Shown: positions 49,639-61,112 of the stretch, one piece after another
Layout: every line of letters starts with the position of its first letter
Numbering within the stretch: position 1 is the first letter of the stretch
Assembly: GCA_933228895.1 (NCBI GenBank)
Contig: OW121857.1
Span: forward strand, 74,829,672-74,893,671
Direction: 5' to 3'
Length of the DNA: 64,000 nt
Source of the DNA: Platycnemis pennipes
Lineage: Eukaryota; Arthropoda; Insecta; Odonata; Platycnemididae
The notes under the pieces: generated by a model
Seen by the model: the letters and a program-made list of their open reading frames with translations, nothing else
Database searches by the model: none
Told to the model about the DNA's origin: nothing
Program-made: the position numbers and the translations under genes

Positions 49639-49815
49639 TTATTAATAATAGAAATAACTTTGCTCGTTCCACAGTATACTTTATTGTCGACCCAGGTTTC
49701 GCCAGTTACGGCATCATCAGGAGTACAATAAATTATACCGTGGAATGAACAAAGTTATTTCTATTAATTATACATGCAGTGGTTCTACCAAGTGACGCCT
49801 GAAAGTATTAATTTC
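49639..49815. mobile_element. Penelope-like snap-back element with hammerhead motif
   Basis: Two 47-base inverted arms (49641-49687 and 49725-49771; e.g. AAATAACTTTG.TC.TTCCAC) surround a 37-base centre carrying a hammerhead ribozyme core on the minus strand. The right arm is followed by TGGTTCTACCAAGTGACGCCTGAAAG, matching the 3' end of the element at 56.3-56.5 kb. GTAAAAAA occurs just before (49631-49638) and just after (49816-49823), a likely target-site duplication. Short hammerheads and inverted terminal structures are known features of Penelope-like retroelements. No RT remains, so this is a terminal-repeat-only copy. Confidence 0.7.
49684..49733 (-). ncRNA. Hammerhead-ribozyme-like motif
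   Basis: On the minus strand: CTGATGA (complement 49714-49720), stem II GCC/GGC around a six-base loop GTAACT (49701-49712), GAAA (complement 49697-49700), a minimal stem III region CCTGGG, and GTC as the cleavage triplet (complement 49689-49691). Flanking TTTATTGT and ACAATAAA could pair as stem I. All conserved core bases are present in order. The very short stem III fits the minimal hammerheads reported in Penelope-like elements, which act best as dimers. Activity is inference. Confidence 0.65.
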
Positions 49816-49823
49816 GTAAAAAA

Positions 49824-50159
49824 ATAATTTGTAAAATTTCATATAGGCACTGAATTGACGAACGAAACACCTGTTTCATTCAGAAGACGATACAGTCAGG
49901 ACCTGATCATGAAATGGGTAGTTGGTCTGATAGTTTCTGGGGAGTGTAACCATATTTTTGTATTTATTGATCGAGGAAATTGATGATTGAGTAGCAAGCA
50001 GGGAAATTCCAAGTCGCGAAACCGCCAGCGGGATAGGTTCGAACTTAATTTATTCCACGGTGCTGAACCAGAGGTTTTCTTAAGGAAAACTCGGCGGCCT
50101 ACTAGCTCATACAGGGAGATAGACATCGAATACCGACGCCTAAACCATATAGCGCCCCC
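49824..50159. other. Unassigned DNA
   Basis: Nothing recognised. Confidence 0.4.
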
Positions 50160-50400
50160 CCACCATCAACGGCATTGTGCCCGCTCTATTGCCGAGAGTC
50201 GGCGGCGCTGTACAAGCTTTCTGAAGCGACGCCGGAGCGGCTGCCGACGTCGAACGGTGAATTGACGCGATGACTTGGGGCGTAGAAGGGCTTGCGAGAG
50301 AGGGCGAACAATGGCCGACCCATTGTTGCCGAAAATGTGGGTCGGGCGCCGGAGTGTGTTACGCGAGATACAGAAATTCCGTCGCGCTCTCACTCTCGTC
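50160..50400. other. CpG-rich patch
   Basis: Dense CpG (GCCGAGAGTCGGCGGCGC and GGTCGGGCGCCGG) in AT-rich surroundings. It includes the near-palindromic ACAATGGCCGACCCATTGT at 50308-50326. Could be a small regulatory island. No exon recognised. Confidence 0.35.
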
Positions 50401-52479
50401 TGAGGGTAAAATTAAAAAAAATTAAAACTTGAGAAACGTTAAATTGGAAACGGACCATTACGGAGAGGGGGGTCTCCTGTTTTCGAGTCGAAAAGAGGGT
50501 CTTGAAAAACATCCGGGAAAAATTAGCGAGTGCTAAAAGGAAAGGGGGGGGGGGCAGGATTTGATAAGAAAGGAAGGGAGAGATATCTCAGCTACGAATC
50601 AGCTTGGATCACCACGTAAAGGGGGGATTTTAAACACTCTTTTCAAATAGCTTCGAACTAGGCACAGATTAAATGCCATTCGTGAACTAAACCATCCGTA
50701 CAGCAATCATAATTGAGTTTACAAACACGCACAAATGGCCAATGAACGAGTACGCACAGTAGACTAAAAAAAACTTGCAGCATACCTCGTTCCGCATGGC
50801 TGCTGGTAACAGATTGCATACTCCACGGTACACAAAAGGCATAGAAAATCAAGACCCCCAAATTACAATATTTGTATCTTCACAGTCGGTGGCCATGAAC
50901 ACTCCGGTCCCATGAATTATTAACTCTGAAAACCTGAAAGCGTGCACAAAGAAGTTGTGACACAGCGTGGGGAACTATTCAGAGCAGAACGGTTTCGTAA
51001 AATTGTTAGGCGATGGTTTACGACTAAGATTTCGGTGGATGCACAACACAGCGCAAGCAAATCGAAAGCCACCGAAACTAACACATCACACGAATTGAAA
51101 ATTGTGTGCGAGACCAAATGAAAATTACGCGACGAGCAGAGGAGAAATGATGTCAGCCGCAAATATGATGTCACTTTCGTGTCACAAATGAGAAAAAAAT
51201 GCTCAGCCGATAATATTCTGACATAATGCCTATTCAGTAAATACGACCAGCATTGGTAGCTTGTTCTCATATCTCGGAAAGCAATCTCGGGGATAATTTT
51301 CCTTCCCATATGCCTTGATTACCTAACTTGCGTCGTTAACTTCTGGCGTTTATGTTATCCTTGTCTGCGTGAATGGGAAAACGGTTGAGGTCCATCCATG
51401 ATTCGCTTTTAAATTCAGCATTCACACAATATGTTAGAACTTCAACACATTGTTCATTCAGGTTAAAAATGCGAGACCCTTTCATACTTGCTAATGATCT
51501 GCATAAGGAAGCGTAAATAAATGTAATCGCTTCAATTAACACAAAATCAAAGTGACAGAATCGAGTTTAATAGTGGACGAATTCACGAACCATGCAGAAT
51601 CAACAATTTTCTCGATCAGATACAAATGTAACAAATGTATTTAGGTCTTCCCCCAAAACGAGCATCAAGAGAACAACGGAAATGTTGATTAGACGTACTC
51701 TTGCTCAAGTGCGCAACGCAACTAATTAAATTATGCATCCTCGCAACACATTGTATCGCACAAGTCGTTAAAGCATCGTTGATTCGTCACAGAGACCATC
51801 AAACATTGTATTTTGTGAATCTATTTAGGTGATATCTGCAATGGATCCTCTCGATTAACCTCGAAATATCAGCAATTATCGCCATTCAAAAACTTTTCCT
51901 GTGATCAAGAGCGAAAAGCCTTGTTTTTTTTAGAAATAACGTAAATACTTCATGAAATACTGCCATTTTCAATAAAGCCACGATAAATTTAAGGCTTCAA
52001 GACCAGAACTACCAACTTCAATGCATGGCATAGGTTTCGACAATACTGTGAAGTACTGCGAGCGAATATTTGGTACTATCGTAATATTGTCCCAAGTGTA
52101 CTGGGAATCCAAAGTTTCGCGATACATCGCACCCGAAAAAAAACGTCAAAAAAACATGATGGAAAAATACAAGCACACACGAAAAAAGAAAAGGACACAA
52201 ACAAAAAACGGAGGGAAACACGACGCAACCACTCATTTCTCCACTCACCTTTTCGAAACGAACGTCAAAAAAATCTCTCTCCGCTGGCACACAAAATAAC
52301 CATTCCCGGCACGAACACTTGATGGGTACACAAACGCGTGATTAAAGGGATGGACACAGAGCACTAGCAGAACCTCCAGGGAAGACACCAAGAGGACAAA
52401 GAGTGAGGTAATCTTTCAATATGTGCCACCAAAAAAAAACGTGGCCAACGTTTCTAGAAACGATAAAGAAAAAAGTCCC
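50401..52479. other. Unassigned AT-rich DNA
   Basis: 2 kb; the only striking item is an 11-base G run at 50544-50554. Minus-strand frame 50920-51309 (129 codons) has no recognised motif. Confidence 0.45.
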
Positions 52480-53480
52480 TCAGAGAAAGCACGGGAGCAC
52501 TAGGATCCTCGGGTGGGAATGAGGGAGGTATTCGGGGTGACGCAGAGCGGCGGGCATATCTCGCAAGGAGGCAGGCAGTCGGCGGCGCGGGCGTCTCCGG
52601 GAGACGAGAGGAGCCTGGATAATCAGCGCTCGGCGGAGAACTGCCCCTTCTACAACACGATAGCACACCTCTCCGTCGTCTCAGCTCCTCACTGCGAGGA
52701 AAGGAGTCCACAACGCACCTGGGACATGCAGCTGAGGGGAGCGGCTTCGAGGCCCGTCGATGCTGTCGTCCTCGTCTCGTCCATCGCTTCAGCGCTGCGG
52801 AGCACGAGAAAGCAGGAGCGGTGGATGTGGTGCAGCGCGCAAGAGAGCTTTACTTCGACAGGACTGACGCGATGCGGTCGTCGACGTGATAGCTCTCCTA
52901 TCGCCTCCGCCCTCTTCCCCTCCACCGCCCCTACCTTCCCCATCCCCCTCCCCCGCTCCCGCCCCCCCAATCCCCCAACCCCTCAAACCCATCGTCATCC
53001 CTCCCCTTCCCCTCCGCCGCCTCCATTCCCCTACCGCGCCTCTCCCGATTACGTCGGCGCGGCGGCGGCGGCGCGTTTATCAACGCCGCCTGGCGGGAGA
53101 AATCCGCGTCGCCGGTTCCCGCCTCGAGTTCCCATCCCGCAAATGCGGCGGAAAGGCTGTAGTAGCGGGCGAAGGAAGGATGCCGCTTCGATAAAACCCT
53201 TGGGCTCACGCCCTGGCCTTCGTCCCACGCTGTACAACGGGGAGGAGGCCTCATCGCTGCTGCTATCCTCGTCCAAGATTTGAAGCGGGTGTAACTACGG
53301 CAAAGGAGAGAGAGAGAGGGGGTGGAAGATGTGGCCGGGAGTTGCCCGACTTAGTCGACGCCATGTTGTGAGTGTTAAGAGCGGTACCTACTCCATCGCT
53401 CGGCGGGCAATTGCGGGTTCCGCCAGTGAGGAGTTTGGTGTGCGCTTAAACTTTAGGCAACCGCGCTAAATTAACGTTAC
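52480..53480. promoter_or_regulatory. Large CpG-rich island, candidate promoter/first-exon region
   Basis: The strongest and longest GC/CpG-rich block in the window (runs such as GGCGCGGCGGCGGCGGCGCG at 53055-53075, C-rich at 52920-53030). Near 53362 GACGCCATGTTG resembles a YY1 site. The 256-codon plus-strand frame 52513-53283 is Arg/Ser/Pro low-complexity and is mirrored by long frames in other phases, so I read it as chance. Abrupt edges to AT-rich DNA fit a regulatory island. No target gene is recognised in the window. Confidence 0.4.
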
Positions 53481-56271
53481 TAGACCCCGCTCCTTAAAAC
53501 TTCCACCCGCCCTTCTGAGAAGTACCGCAAGGTCAAATTTGGGGGATTCAACTTCATGAGTAATTATGCAAGCCCCTCAACTCAATGAGCGGTGCGGAAT
53601 CGCAGAGGCTATATAATTAATTCACCTACGATTGTTACTTCACAAGGTGGTAAAAAAGCAGCTTGAATCCATATGAATTAAAAGCAAAAATGAAAAATAA
53701 AAAGCAGAAAATGAATCCATGTGAATAAATACTAAAGAAAACCTATCAACATGAAGATATATTGTAAAAAAAATGAGAAAACTCCACCCAAAATCGTTTC
53801 AACGCCAGCAATTTAAAATAGGACCAAAATAAATCTTTATAATGCGCTCACAAAGTGATAAAAAAAATGAGGGAATGTACTTAAATAATTGCGGCAGATG
53901 AATGGTAGTGATAAAAATGGTAAGGCCCTGAATACAGTATTTTATTTACAAGGAAAACGATGTTTCCTTGATATAAAAAAACCTTCCTTAAATGTAGTAT
54001 ATTCATGACTGGGAAAAAGTTTGTTCTTAAATAAGCGGAGAACCGTAAAAAAGATTCTGAGATGGATAACGTATTTTCTCTCTGGAAATATGAAGCCATT
54101 AAATCCACAGTGAATGAGCGGACAAGTAATTAGCGGTAATAATAATCTGAAGGGAAGAATGGCTAGGGAAAGGGATGTTCACGGTATGGCACATTTCAGG
54201 CACATTTCAGAAATTATATCAAAACTTATCAGAAACTGTAAAAAAGAAATGATATCGCCTGAAGTACATCATTATATAGATAATGTATACGAACACATTA
54301 CTCTAAAGTTTAGTCGTATGAGATATCGATATATAATAGTTGAACTTGCCGTTGAGACATTTACTCACACCTTAATTCAAGGAAAAAACCCTATGATTCT
54401 AGGGGAAGCATATGACTCGCCACTCGGCTGACTTCATCGGAAGGAAAATTTCCCCTGAATGTCGGGCAAAAAACCTCAAGTCCAATTTGGCACAAGATTT
54501 CTTCGCGTAGTTTTCGATAGGTTTGCGGGGATCATCGCCCGTAAAACTAATAGGGTAAACGATGTTTGCAGCCAATACTTGACATTATTTGGATGATATA
54601 TTATCTTAACCATAAATGTACAAAATTAATCGTAGACCAACATCATCTACCAGCCCGTTTATTATATAGGTACAATATATTTACATTCATTGAGACACAT
54701 TTCCAAAGACTTATCTGGGATAAAAAACTTCGGGGGTTATGATCACAGAATTAAAGTTTGGTAAATGATCACCAGACTGGCCAAACATGAAATATCACGA
54801 CGGTCTTAACGTTCCACCGCTTGTCAGGGATGTACCCCTTGTCATTCAATTTAACATTACCCATAACCTCCTAATCCATTCTGTCTCTTCAGAGTCAGAT
54901 AATGTCAAAGGCGGGAAGATAAAGCTAATCGCGGGGCAAGTTGGGAAACAAAAAATTCAGACTACCATCATTTATGATAAAAATGTGCTGTTTACATCAT
55001 AATTCACTTTTAATTAATTCGACCATAAGTATCTACTATCAAAAATTGAACTAATTTAAAATGAATTTTTGATTTTTCTCTAGCACTTCCAATAAATAAT
55101 TTTATAAACCGAAGCGGGAAATGAAATTCAACAACTTCAAAGGAAACACATTTCTGTACAAATAAGTATAATTTGATTCCACTCGGAAATAACTTAGTGA
55201 ACGACTAATTACGTTAATCTTCATTAAAGGAGAAGACGAAAAGAATTAACAATAAAGTGTAATGTCAGTTCAACTGATGTCTTACCGTGAGAAAGTGCGC
55301 TTAAAATTCAAAATAAAATACGAACGGTTTAATGTACTACGACAATGTATTGAGGATATACGCGAATTAGTAGATGGGAAAAGTTCTTGGCATAATATAT
55401 TAAATTTCGGAAGAACAAACAATTATAAAAATACATTTTTTAAACTTACATACTAAATATACAGATCAAACTCATGTAGACATTTTTCATCTGAATTCGT
55501 ATTATTTTGTTCCAACGCGGGGTACTACAAGTTGAGTCCAAGTTATCCACCGCGGTGATATTCAGAAGGGTTCTGATATAGTAACGAGGTCCACCTTTGA
55601 CATAGGCGTTACCCAACATATCTGCCTTACAGATCGACTCAGCATTATATTTACGAGTCGCATTGAAAGACACCTCCACTGTCCGCGCTGTTTCTCGCCA
55701 TTAGTTCCAACACCGACGAAAATTCAGCGTGCATTTGGCTCCATTACGCAAACAAGTCCTTGAGAAATTAGTTCCCATTACGGTGAGAACAGGGCCAACA
55801 GAAAATGAGGGACTGTTAGAAATTAGCATATAGTTTGTGGGTGCATGGGAAATGAGAGCGGGCCCAACAGAAGATTGGCGTGGAACGAAACTCATAGTGC
55901 AGAGTAACCGCGAGAGAAGGATGGTATCACTCCCTGGTTCAAAAGGCACATTTATATGTATGCATAGATACACACAGGGTAGATGCGGAAAGCTGTCTAC
56001 TGGCCCTCAAAACTAGTAAGCCACTCAAGCTACGACGGGAGAGCTATAAAGCCATCCCGAAGGACCTCCCGCTGTAATGTGGTGGCAGAAATCAACGGGG
56101 AAAGCTAACTACTGTGCCGACCTGGTCTTGCGCTTTGTTTGTTACGAGTTGGTCATCTGGAAAGACGTATACATTGATGCAGTATGGCAGAATTTATTTC
56201 AGGATTTTTCCCAAAGCACTTAACCAACGCCAAATGATAGTTAATGCTAAAAACTAAACATTTTACCCCAG
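53481..56271. other. Unassigned AT-rich DNA with a few small ORFs
   Basis: Mostly AT-rich. Frames 54114-54431 (105 codons), 54787-55002 (71) and 55262-55456 (64), all plus strand, have a more protein-like residue mix than most shadows here, but I recognise no family and see no splice or poly(A) context that links them. Listed as sequence only, not as genes. Confidence 0.4.
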
Positions 56272-56285
56272 TTGTTCGATGGATA
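56272..56285 (+). repeat. Left target-site duplication
   Basis: TTGTTCGATGGATA, 14 bases, repeated exactly at 56499-56512 on the other side of the Penelope-like element. Confidence 0.85.
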
Positions 56286-56460
56286 GTAAATAAAATGATT
56301 ACTTGGTAAGATTCCACAAATTTATTTTTCACCGACCTAGGTTTCGATTGTTTGACAATCGTTATCAAGCGACCTTGATAATGATTGTCAAACAATCGAA
56401 ACCTAGGTCGGTGAAAAATAAATTTGTGGAATCTTACCAAGTAATCATTTTATTTACTAT
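56283..56460. repeat. Near-perfect 178-bp palindrome
   Basis: Two 87-base arms (56283-56369, 56374-56460) around a 4-base loop CGAC. Comparing base by base I find a single mismatch (G56361 against T56382). It includes CACCGACCTAGGTTTCGATT and its complement. The open frames 56303-56632 (plus) and 56153-56440 (minus) translate the same arm sequence and share about 50 N-terminal residues for this reason; neither is a gene. Confidence 0.95.
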
Positions 56461-56498
56461 TATGCGGTTCCACCAAGTGAAGCCTGAGGATTTCCTCT
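56286..56498. mobile_element. Penelope-like snap-back element
   Basis: The palindrome plus a single-stranded-unique 3' part, GCGGTTCCACCAAGTGAAGC then CTGAGGATTTCC, matching the right end of the 49.6 kb element (GGTTCTACCAAGTGACGCCTGA). It is bounded by a 14-base target-site duplication. Each arm holds a hammerhead-like relic: TTGATAA in place of CTGATGA, a stem GATTGT-CAA-ACAATC, then GAAACC and GGTC. Two core changes suggest it is inactive. Opposed terminal copies bounded by a duplication fit known Penelope insertion structures. No RT present. Confidence 0.72.
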
Positions 56499-56512
56499 TT
56501 GTTCGATGGATA
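56499..56512 (+). repeat. Right target-site duplication
   Basis: Exact copy of the 14-base TTGTTCGATGGATA at 56272-56285. Confidence 0.85.
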
Positions 56513-56902
56513 ATTAACGACGTTGCAAAATGTTGGCCACAAGCGCACTTAAATGTATCAGTGACCAAGACTTTGCATCAATATACTAGGGGTATGATTG
56601 TTCCATGTTCCGCCACGTATGAATTCCAATAACGCTCCAGATTTATTACGTTTTACCATGAAAAATGGCGTAAATAACATGTCTATTGAGAAGAAGAAAT
56701 TTCTCTCTCCAGGTTTAATGAGTTGGTCAAAAAGGATACATTAATTTGATTACTAACTTAAAAATTGGTAAATCATTAAATATCGTCAACCAAAATAATA
56801 TAAGTTACCATTTATTAACCAGATACCCAGGATCCATTAATCGCACAATTTTCTTTTAGAAAGTTTAATTAATATTAAATATTAATTGAATTTCTTTTAA
56901 AT

Positions 56903-56979
56903 TTTATGCCCAGTGTTTGTAGGTTAATATATTTTATTAACCTTTAAAATTTTATTAACCTACAAACACTGGACATAAA
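56903..56979. repeat. Inverted repeat, 77 bp
   Basis: TTTATGCCCAGTGTTTGTAGGTTAATA on the left (shown in two parts: TTTATGCCCAGTG, TTTGTAGGTTAATA) recurs inverted ending at 56979 with one mismatch. The centre repeats TTTTATTAACC. Possible tiny foldback; no TSD identified. Confidence 0.7.
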
Positions 56980-57127
56980 CCACAAGAAAGTGAATACCAA
57001 GAGGATTCTAATTCTTACGAATAAATATATTTTCCTGCTCCAAATAACGAAAATCTGACAAAATATATCGATATTTGGTAAAATTCATCTGTTTCGAAAA
57101 ACTTTCACCTTGACAGCTAAGGCATTG

Positions 57128-57200
57128 TTAACGTTAATACGGTTACAATGCTGGCCCGTGAAGTCCGAGGTCCGCAGTTCAAGCCCCAGCTGAGTCCAAC
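57128..57200 (+). mobile_element. tRNA-like SINE head
   Basis: A-box-like GGTTACAATGCTGGCCCG and a B-box-like GCAGTTCAAGCCCC at 57175-57188, followed by GAGTCCAACTTTTTTCG. The long open frame 57148-57489 starts inside it and is not a gene. Confidence 0.5.
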
Positions 57201-59780
57201 TTTTTTCGGTTGTGATTTTCTTCATTCAATACTCATCGTCTACTTTGTGACCGTCATTTTGTGTGTTACCGGTCCATTTTACTTATCCTATCCCCGCTGT
57301 ATTTTCATTCACCTTTGTACGTGCTTTCAATTTTTAAGATATGTATATAAACACTCACTTGAACGCCATCATAAAACGCACATGGTGAACATGTTCATAT
57401 ATTCCTCTGAGAAAATTTGTTACGTTTTTTTACGACCGATTTTTTCGCATCATTTTTATATTTTTTTGCCGGCACTAACAAGGGATTGAACGTGGATACT
57501 AGAGATCCAAATACGATGGATGGGTGACGGAACACATCGACGTGGAATTGGAATACGGCAAACTGTAATCCGAAATTAATTGTACGGAGCCCCGAGAAGA
57601 ATACTTCGCCGCCGCCCGAATGTAAATAAATGGAAAATTGCGTCTGGGTTCCGCGACCACTAATTATTAACCCCCGCCCGAGGCAGCTGTCTCCTGAACT
57701 TGGCTCAAATAAAACCAGATGGCAATCTGAATTGTAAACAGGGAATGTATTGCGTGATCGATCCCATGGCAAGAGTCACCGCTCCATATGCGAAACTTTT
57801 CGCCACGGATTCGGCACGGAATTACGTCCCTTAATCACGAATCCGTGATCAGCACCACGTGACAGATCACGTGTCCCCCGACTCCGGGACGAAGAAAACC
57901 GATTGCTGTTTCCCTCCCCTTCGTTGAAACCCTACCAAGAGAAAAGGCCCATCAGGCACGATATACTGAATTGCCGGAAGCTTGAAATATGTCCCCAGGC
58001 TTGGTGCTCACACATTCGCTCGGTCACTAAATATATACGGACAGACTGACAATTATTACTGGCACGAAGCGGAAAATTTTGGCATGCTCATTGGACTGAA
58101 ACAGAACAAGCCGAAAGCAGAACTCTCAATTTTACCTGCGAGAGGATAATTCAAACCCCCCCCCCCCCCATAATTAAAGGACGGCTCACCTTCCATTTCG
58201 ATGAACGATAGTGCACATTTGAAAACAACTTCTATCACGTAAAGAACATTTATTGCTTTAATCAAACTGCAGCTGTCGACTCCATAAAAAGGCCTGCAGC
58301 GTACACCATCGAACTTCATGTTCAAAAGTATTTCGTATTATTATACTGTATGATATGAAATCATTTGAAGATTGAGCTACACAGCTTAGTGAAGCCGAAA
58401 TATTTTAAAATTTGACTTTCGTAAACCGACAATTTGTTATTTAGTGAATTTAATTTACATGTATGGCGTTTTGACATAATTTTTGCAGAAAGTATACCAG
58501 CTTATATTCGGCGCGGCCGTAAAATATCGAAAACTTTCTATACGTTATAGAAAAGAATATGCATGCTTAACACGTGTATGAGGAAAGGGGAAAATAATCA
58601 AAGTTCGTAATGAATTCGACTTTCCACAGTATTTGGTGTATTTTTACAAAAATATCAGTAACTTTCATCTTCATACCGCAGAGCAACCCGCTTGTTGAAA
58701 TATCTAGATGAATATTGTCAAATAAATGTAACAGGGATCATTCGTACATTAAGAACGACTGCATTTGGTTTTCGACAATTCACGCTGTATAAATACGATA
58801 AAGAAACACAATCACAGGATTGACGTCACATATTTAAAAAAATCATCAGTATCAAATTGTTGCAGGCAGACTTTTAGCATTATAAACTCCATGTATGGCT
58901 GAGAGCCATTTCCTGGAGCGTACAAATTAGAAGAGAACTACAATTTTATTTTTTTTACTCATGTTGTAATAACATAATTATCCCTTTTGACTGAGCATTA
59001 TGCTTTTCAACTCTCGCTTCCAAATCCTACTTCAAAATACCAGATTCCTAGAGTAGGCCGAGAGCAATTTATGAAAATTAGGCAAAAATTATTTCCAATC
59101 ATAAAATTAGATAGCATATTTTTTCCCTTTTCTTTTTTCTCTACAATATTTTTTCCTTACTTTTCTTTCATCCAGATGAGAGTGTAATTTTTCCAACTTT
59201 GTCACCCTACGAGATTTAATTCCACCATCAAATTCAAATAACACGAATATTCATATTCTGTGACGGTTTGAAATCGGAAACTTGTGATGACTCTGCATAC
59301 CAATACTATATTTGATACGTAAATTTGGTGAAAAAAACAACTCAAATGCATTGCCTATGTAAAATCATTCCGAAAATAGAATAAATGTGGCTGTTCATTC
59401 ATGAAAATTTGAATAGTATACTTCTATAGTATTCCTTTCTAATTTATTTTGTGTTTTCGTTGGCAATTGTATAAAATGCATAGGTTAAATAGAAGATCTT
59501 ACCTTAAATAAGAGATCATTCTTTTATACTATGCTATGTTACATTAAGATGACTTTCTTACTTAATCCTGCATTGCCGTGGCCCAATCTACATGTCCTAG
59601 TGCACACTTAAAGCCTCTAATTTTTTTAATAACTCTGTATGCATTTCTAAAGTTTTCTAAATGGGTAATACGTTGTATTGTTATAATTATCAATAATTCA
59701 ATCAATTGCAGAGTTGCAAACTTACGTAAAATTTGCAGAACACCCAAACTGAGACCGGTATTTCTCTGTGAAATCTCAAT
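57201..59780. other. Unassigned DNA
   Basis: 2.6 kb without a supported gene. A 14-base C run lies at 58156-58169. CACGGATTCG (57793-) and CGAATCCGTG (57839-) form a short inverted repeat. Confidence 0.45.
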
Positions 59781-59850
59781 CATAACCTGGATTCGAATCC
59801 GGACTCTCAGGAAGGGAAGCCAGAACAATATCTACCATACCATGCTCCCA
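59781..59850 (-). mobile_element. tRNA-derived SINE head
   Basis: Minus strand: GGGAGCATGGTATGGTAGATATTG (A-box-like), TTCTGGCTTCCCTTCC and a perfect B-box-like GGATTCGAATCC (59789-59800). The body runs toward lower coordinates. Resembles the heads at 8.8 and 47.6 kb in the middle part. Confidence 0.65.
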
Positions 59851-60420
59851 ATTCCCTTCAGCAAACATTCAATGAAATAATTATGGCCCAAAAGAACCAT
59901 AGCAGAGTTATGGTTATTCTAAAGCGCAAATACTTAAATGAGAGAATAATATGTTCACTAAAATCAGAAATCAAGCTATGAATTGTTTGATGAACTATCC
60001 ATTGTTCCATAATTTTAAGACTTCATGGAGAATAGTCCATTGAAACGCCAATGCGGTTACTGAAGGCTTCAAGATATAGTATTCAGCTTCACTTTTGTGA
60101 GGACTGCTGTGTCTCACGGGCACTATATGTCCTAAAAGTTCAAATTGCTCAAGGCACACTTATCTGTTAATTCATTTGCGTACCTCACAGAAATAACACC
60201 GCCCATATATTCATTCACACCGACATGGAAGCAATAACGGATGAAACACCACTCCAAACCGTATAATCGACATGACAATACGGGTACACCACTGGCAGAT
60301 ATCTGGTCCGCTTTAAATGCCACGGACTCCACCGTATGGAAAAAATAACCCACGCAAATACCATCCTAAATGTCAAAGGCTTTTTTTTTTGCTAATACCC
60401 TGATTAAAACTCCCTCTCTC
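59851..60420. other. Unassigned DNA
   Basis: Nothing recognised. Confidence 0.4.
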
Positions 60421-60800
60421 GCCATCACGTGAGTGGTAGGAGGGAAGATGAGGAGGAGGGGAGAGAGGAAACGGACAAAAGCATTGTGGTCACTTCAATC
60501 ACAGTCACGGGCGTGATCGATCTAAATCCTGCAGTTGACGCTCCATCGTTTGCGCATATTCTCCGTTATTGTTGTGGTTGCTTAGCAACAACTTTCATCG
60601 CGCCGCCTCGGGAGGAGGGAGAGGGGGGGGGGGAGGGAAGGAAGGGAGGATGGGGTGCTCGAGATGGTTTGGTATATATTAGGAGGTATGTACATGTATA
60701 CACATATATGTATACCAGTACGAAACTTTCGCATATACACCCTACCCCCAGGAAAAAAGATTTAGTCTTTTGTTCTGTTTTTGAGAGGAAATAATCAAGA
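60421..60800. other. Mixed GC-rich patch with G run
   Basis: Includes an 11-base G run at 60623-60633 and an alternating purine/pyrimidine stretch ATGTACATGTATACACATATATG near 60690-60712. The 121-codon frame 60429-60794 crosses these and lacks motif. Confidence 0.45.
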
Positions 60801-61038
60801 TCAACAGTATTAGAAAAATAGAAAATATGGTTTACTATTGTGAAAGAATTTAAAATACTTCATATTAGTTAATTATTAACGGTCAATAACCAGATAAACG
60901 TTTTCTGCCGAAAATAATTCATTCTCCTTCAATGCTTTTTTACAACGTCTACTGAAACGCTGTTGTTTCGGAGGTTAGAAAAGGAACATGGAGAGGCAGC
61001 ACGGGAATTTACGACCAATTTCATAGAAAATTGGATTT
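60801..61038. other. Unassigned AT-rich DNA
   Basis: Nothing recognised. Confidence 0.4.
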
Positions 61039-61112
61039 GGCTGGGAGGTGTAACTAGATAGCACGCCAGTCCGACAAGTTAGAAGCCCGTGGTTCGAATC
61101 CCGCCTCAGCCA
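61039..61112 (+). mobile_element. tRNA-derived SINE head, best-preserved
   Basis: GGCTGGG (61039-61045) can pair with CTCAGCC at the 3' end as a 7-bp acceptor stem. GTGT/GCAC make a D stem, and TGGTTCGAATCCC is a canonical B-box (61090-61102). The anticodon stem does not close and no 3' terminator T-run follows, so I call it a SINE head or tRNA pseudogene rather than a tRNA gene. The non-tRNA body probably extends to about 61220. Confidence 0.7.

Noticed and set aside
52513..53283. 256-codon plus-strand open frame
   Set aside because: It lies in very GC-rich DNA where stops are rare. Its translation is Arg/Ser/Pro low-complexity and long frames exist in several other phases on both strands. 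No domain or initiation context.
56153..56632. Two open frames on opposite strands with the same ~50-residue sequence, suggesting a duplicated gene
   Set aside because: Both simply translate the two arms of the palindrome.
61039..61112. Functional tRNA gene
   Set aside because: Acceptor and D stems and B-box are present, but the anticodon stem does not close, there is no T-run terminator, and a SINE-like body follows.
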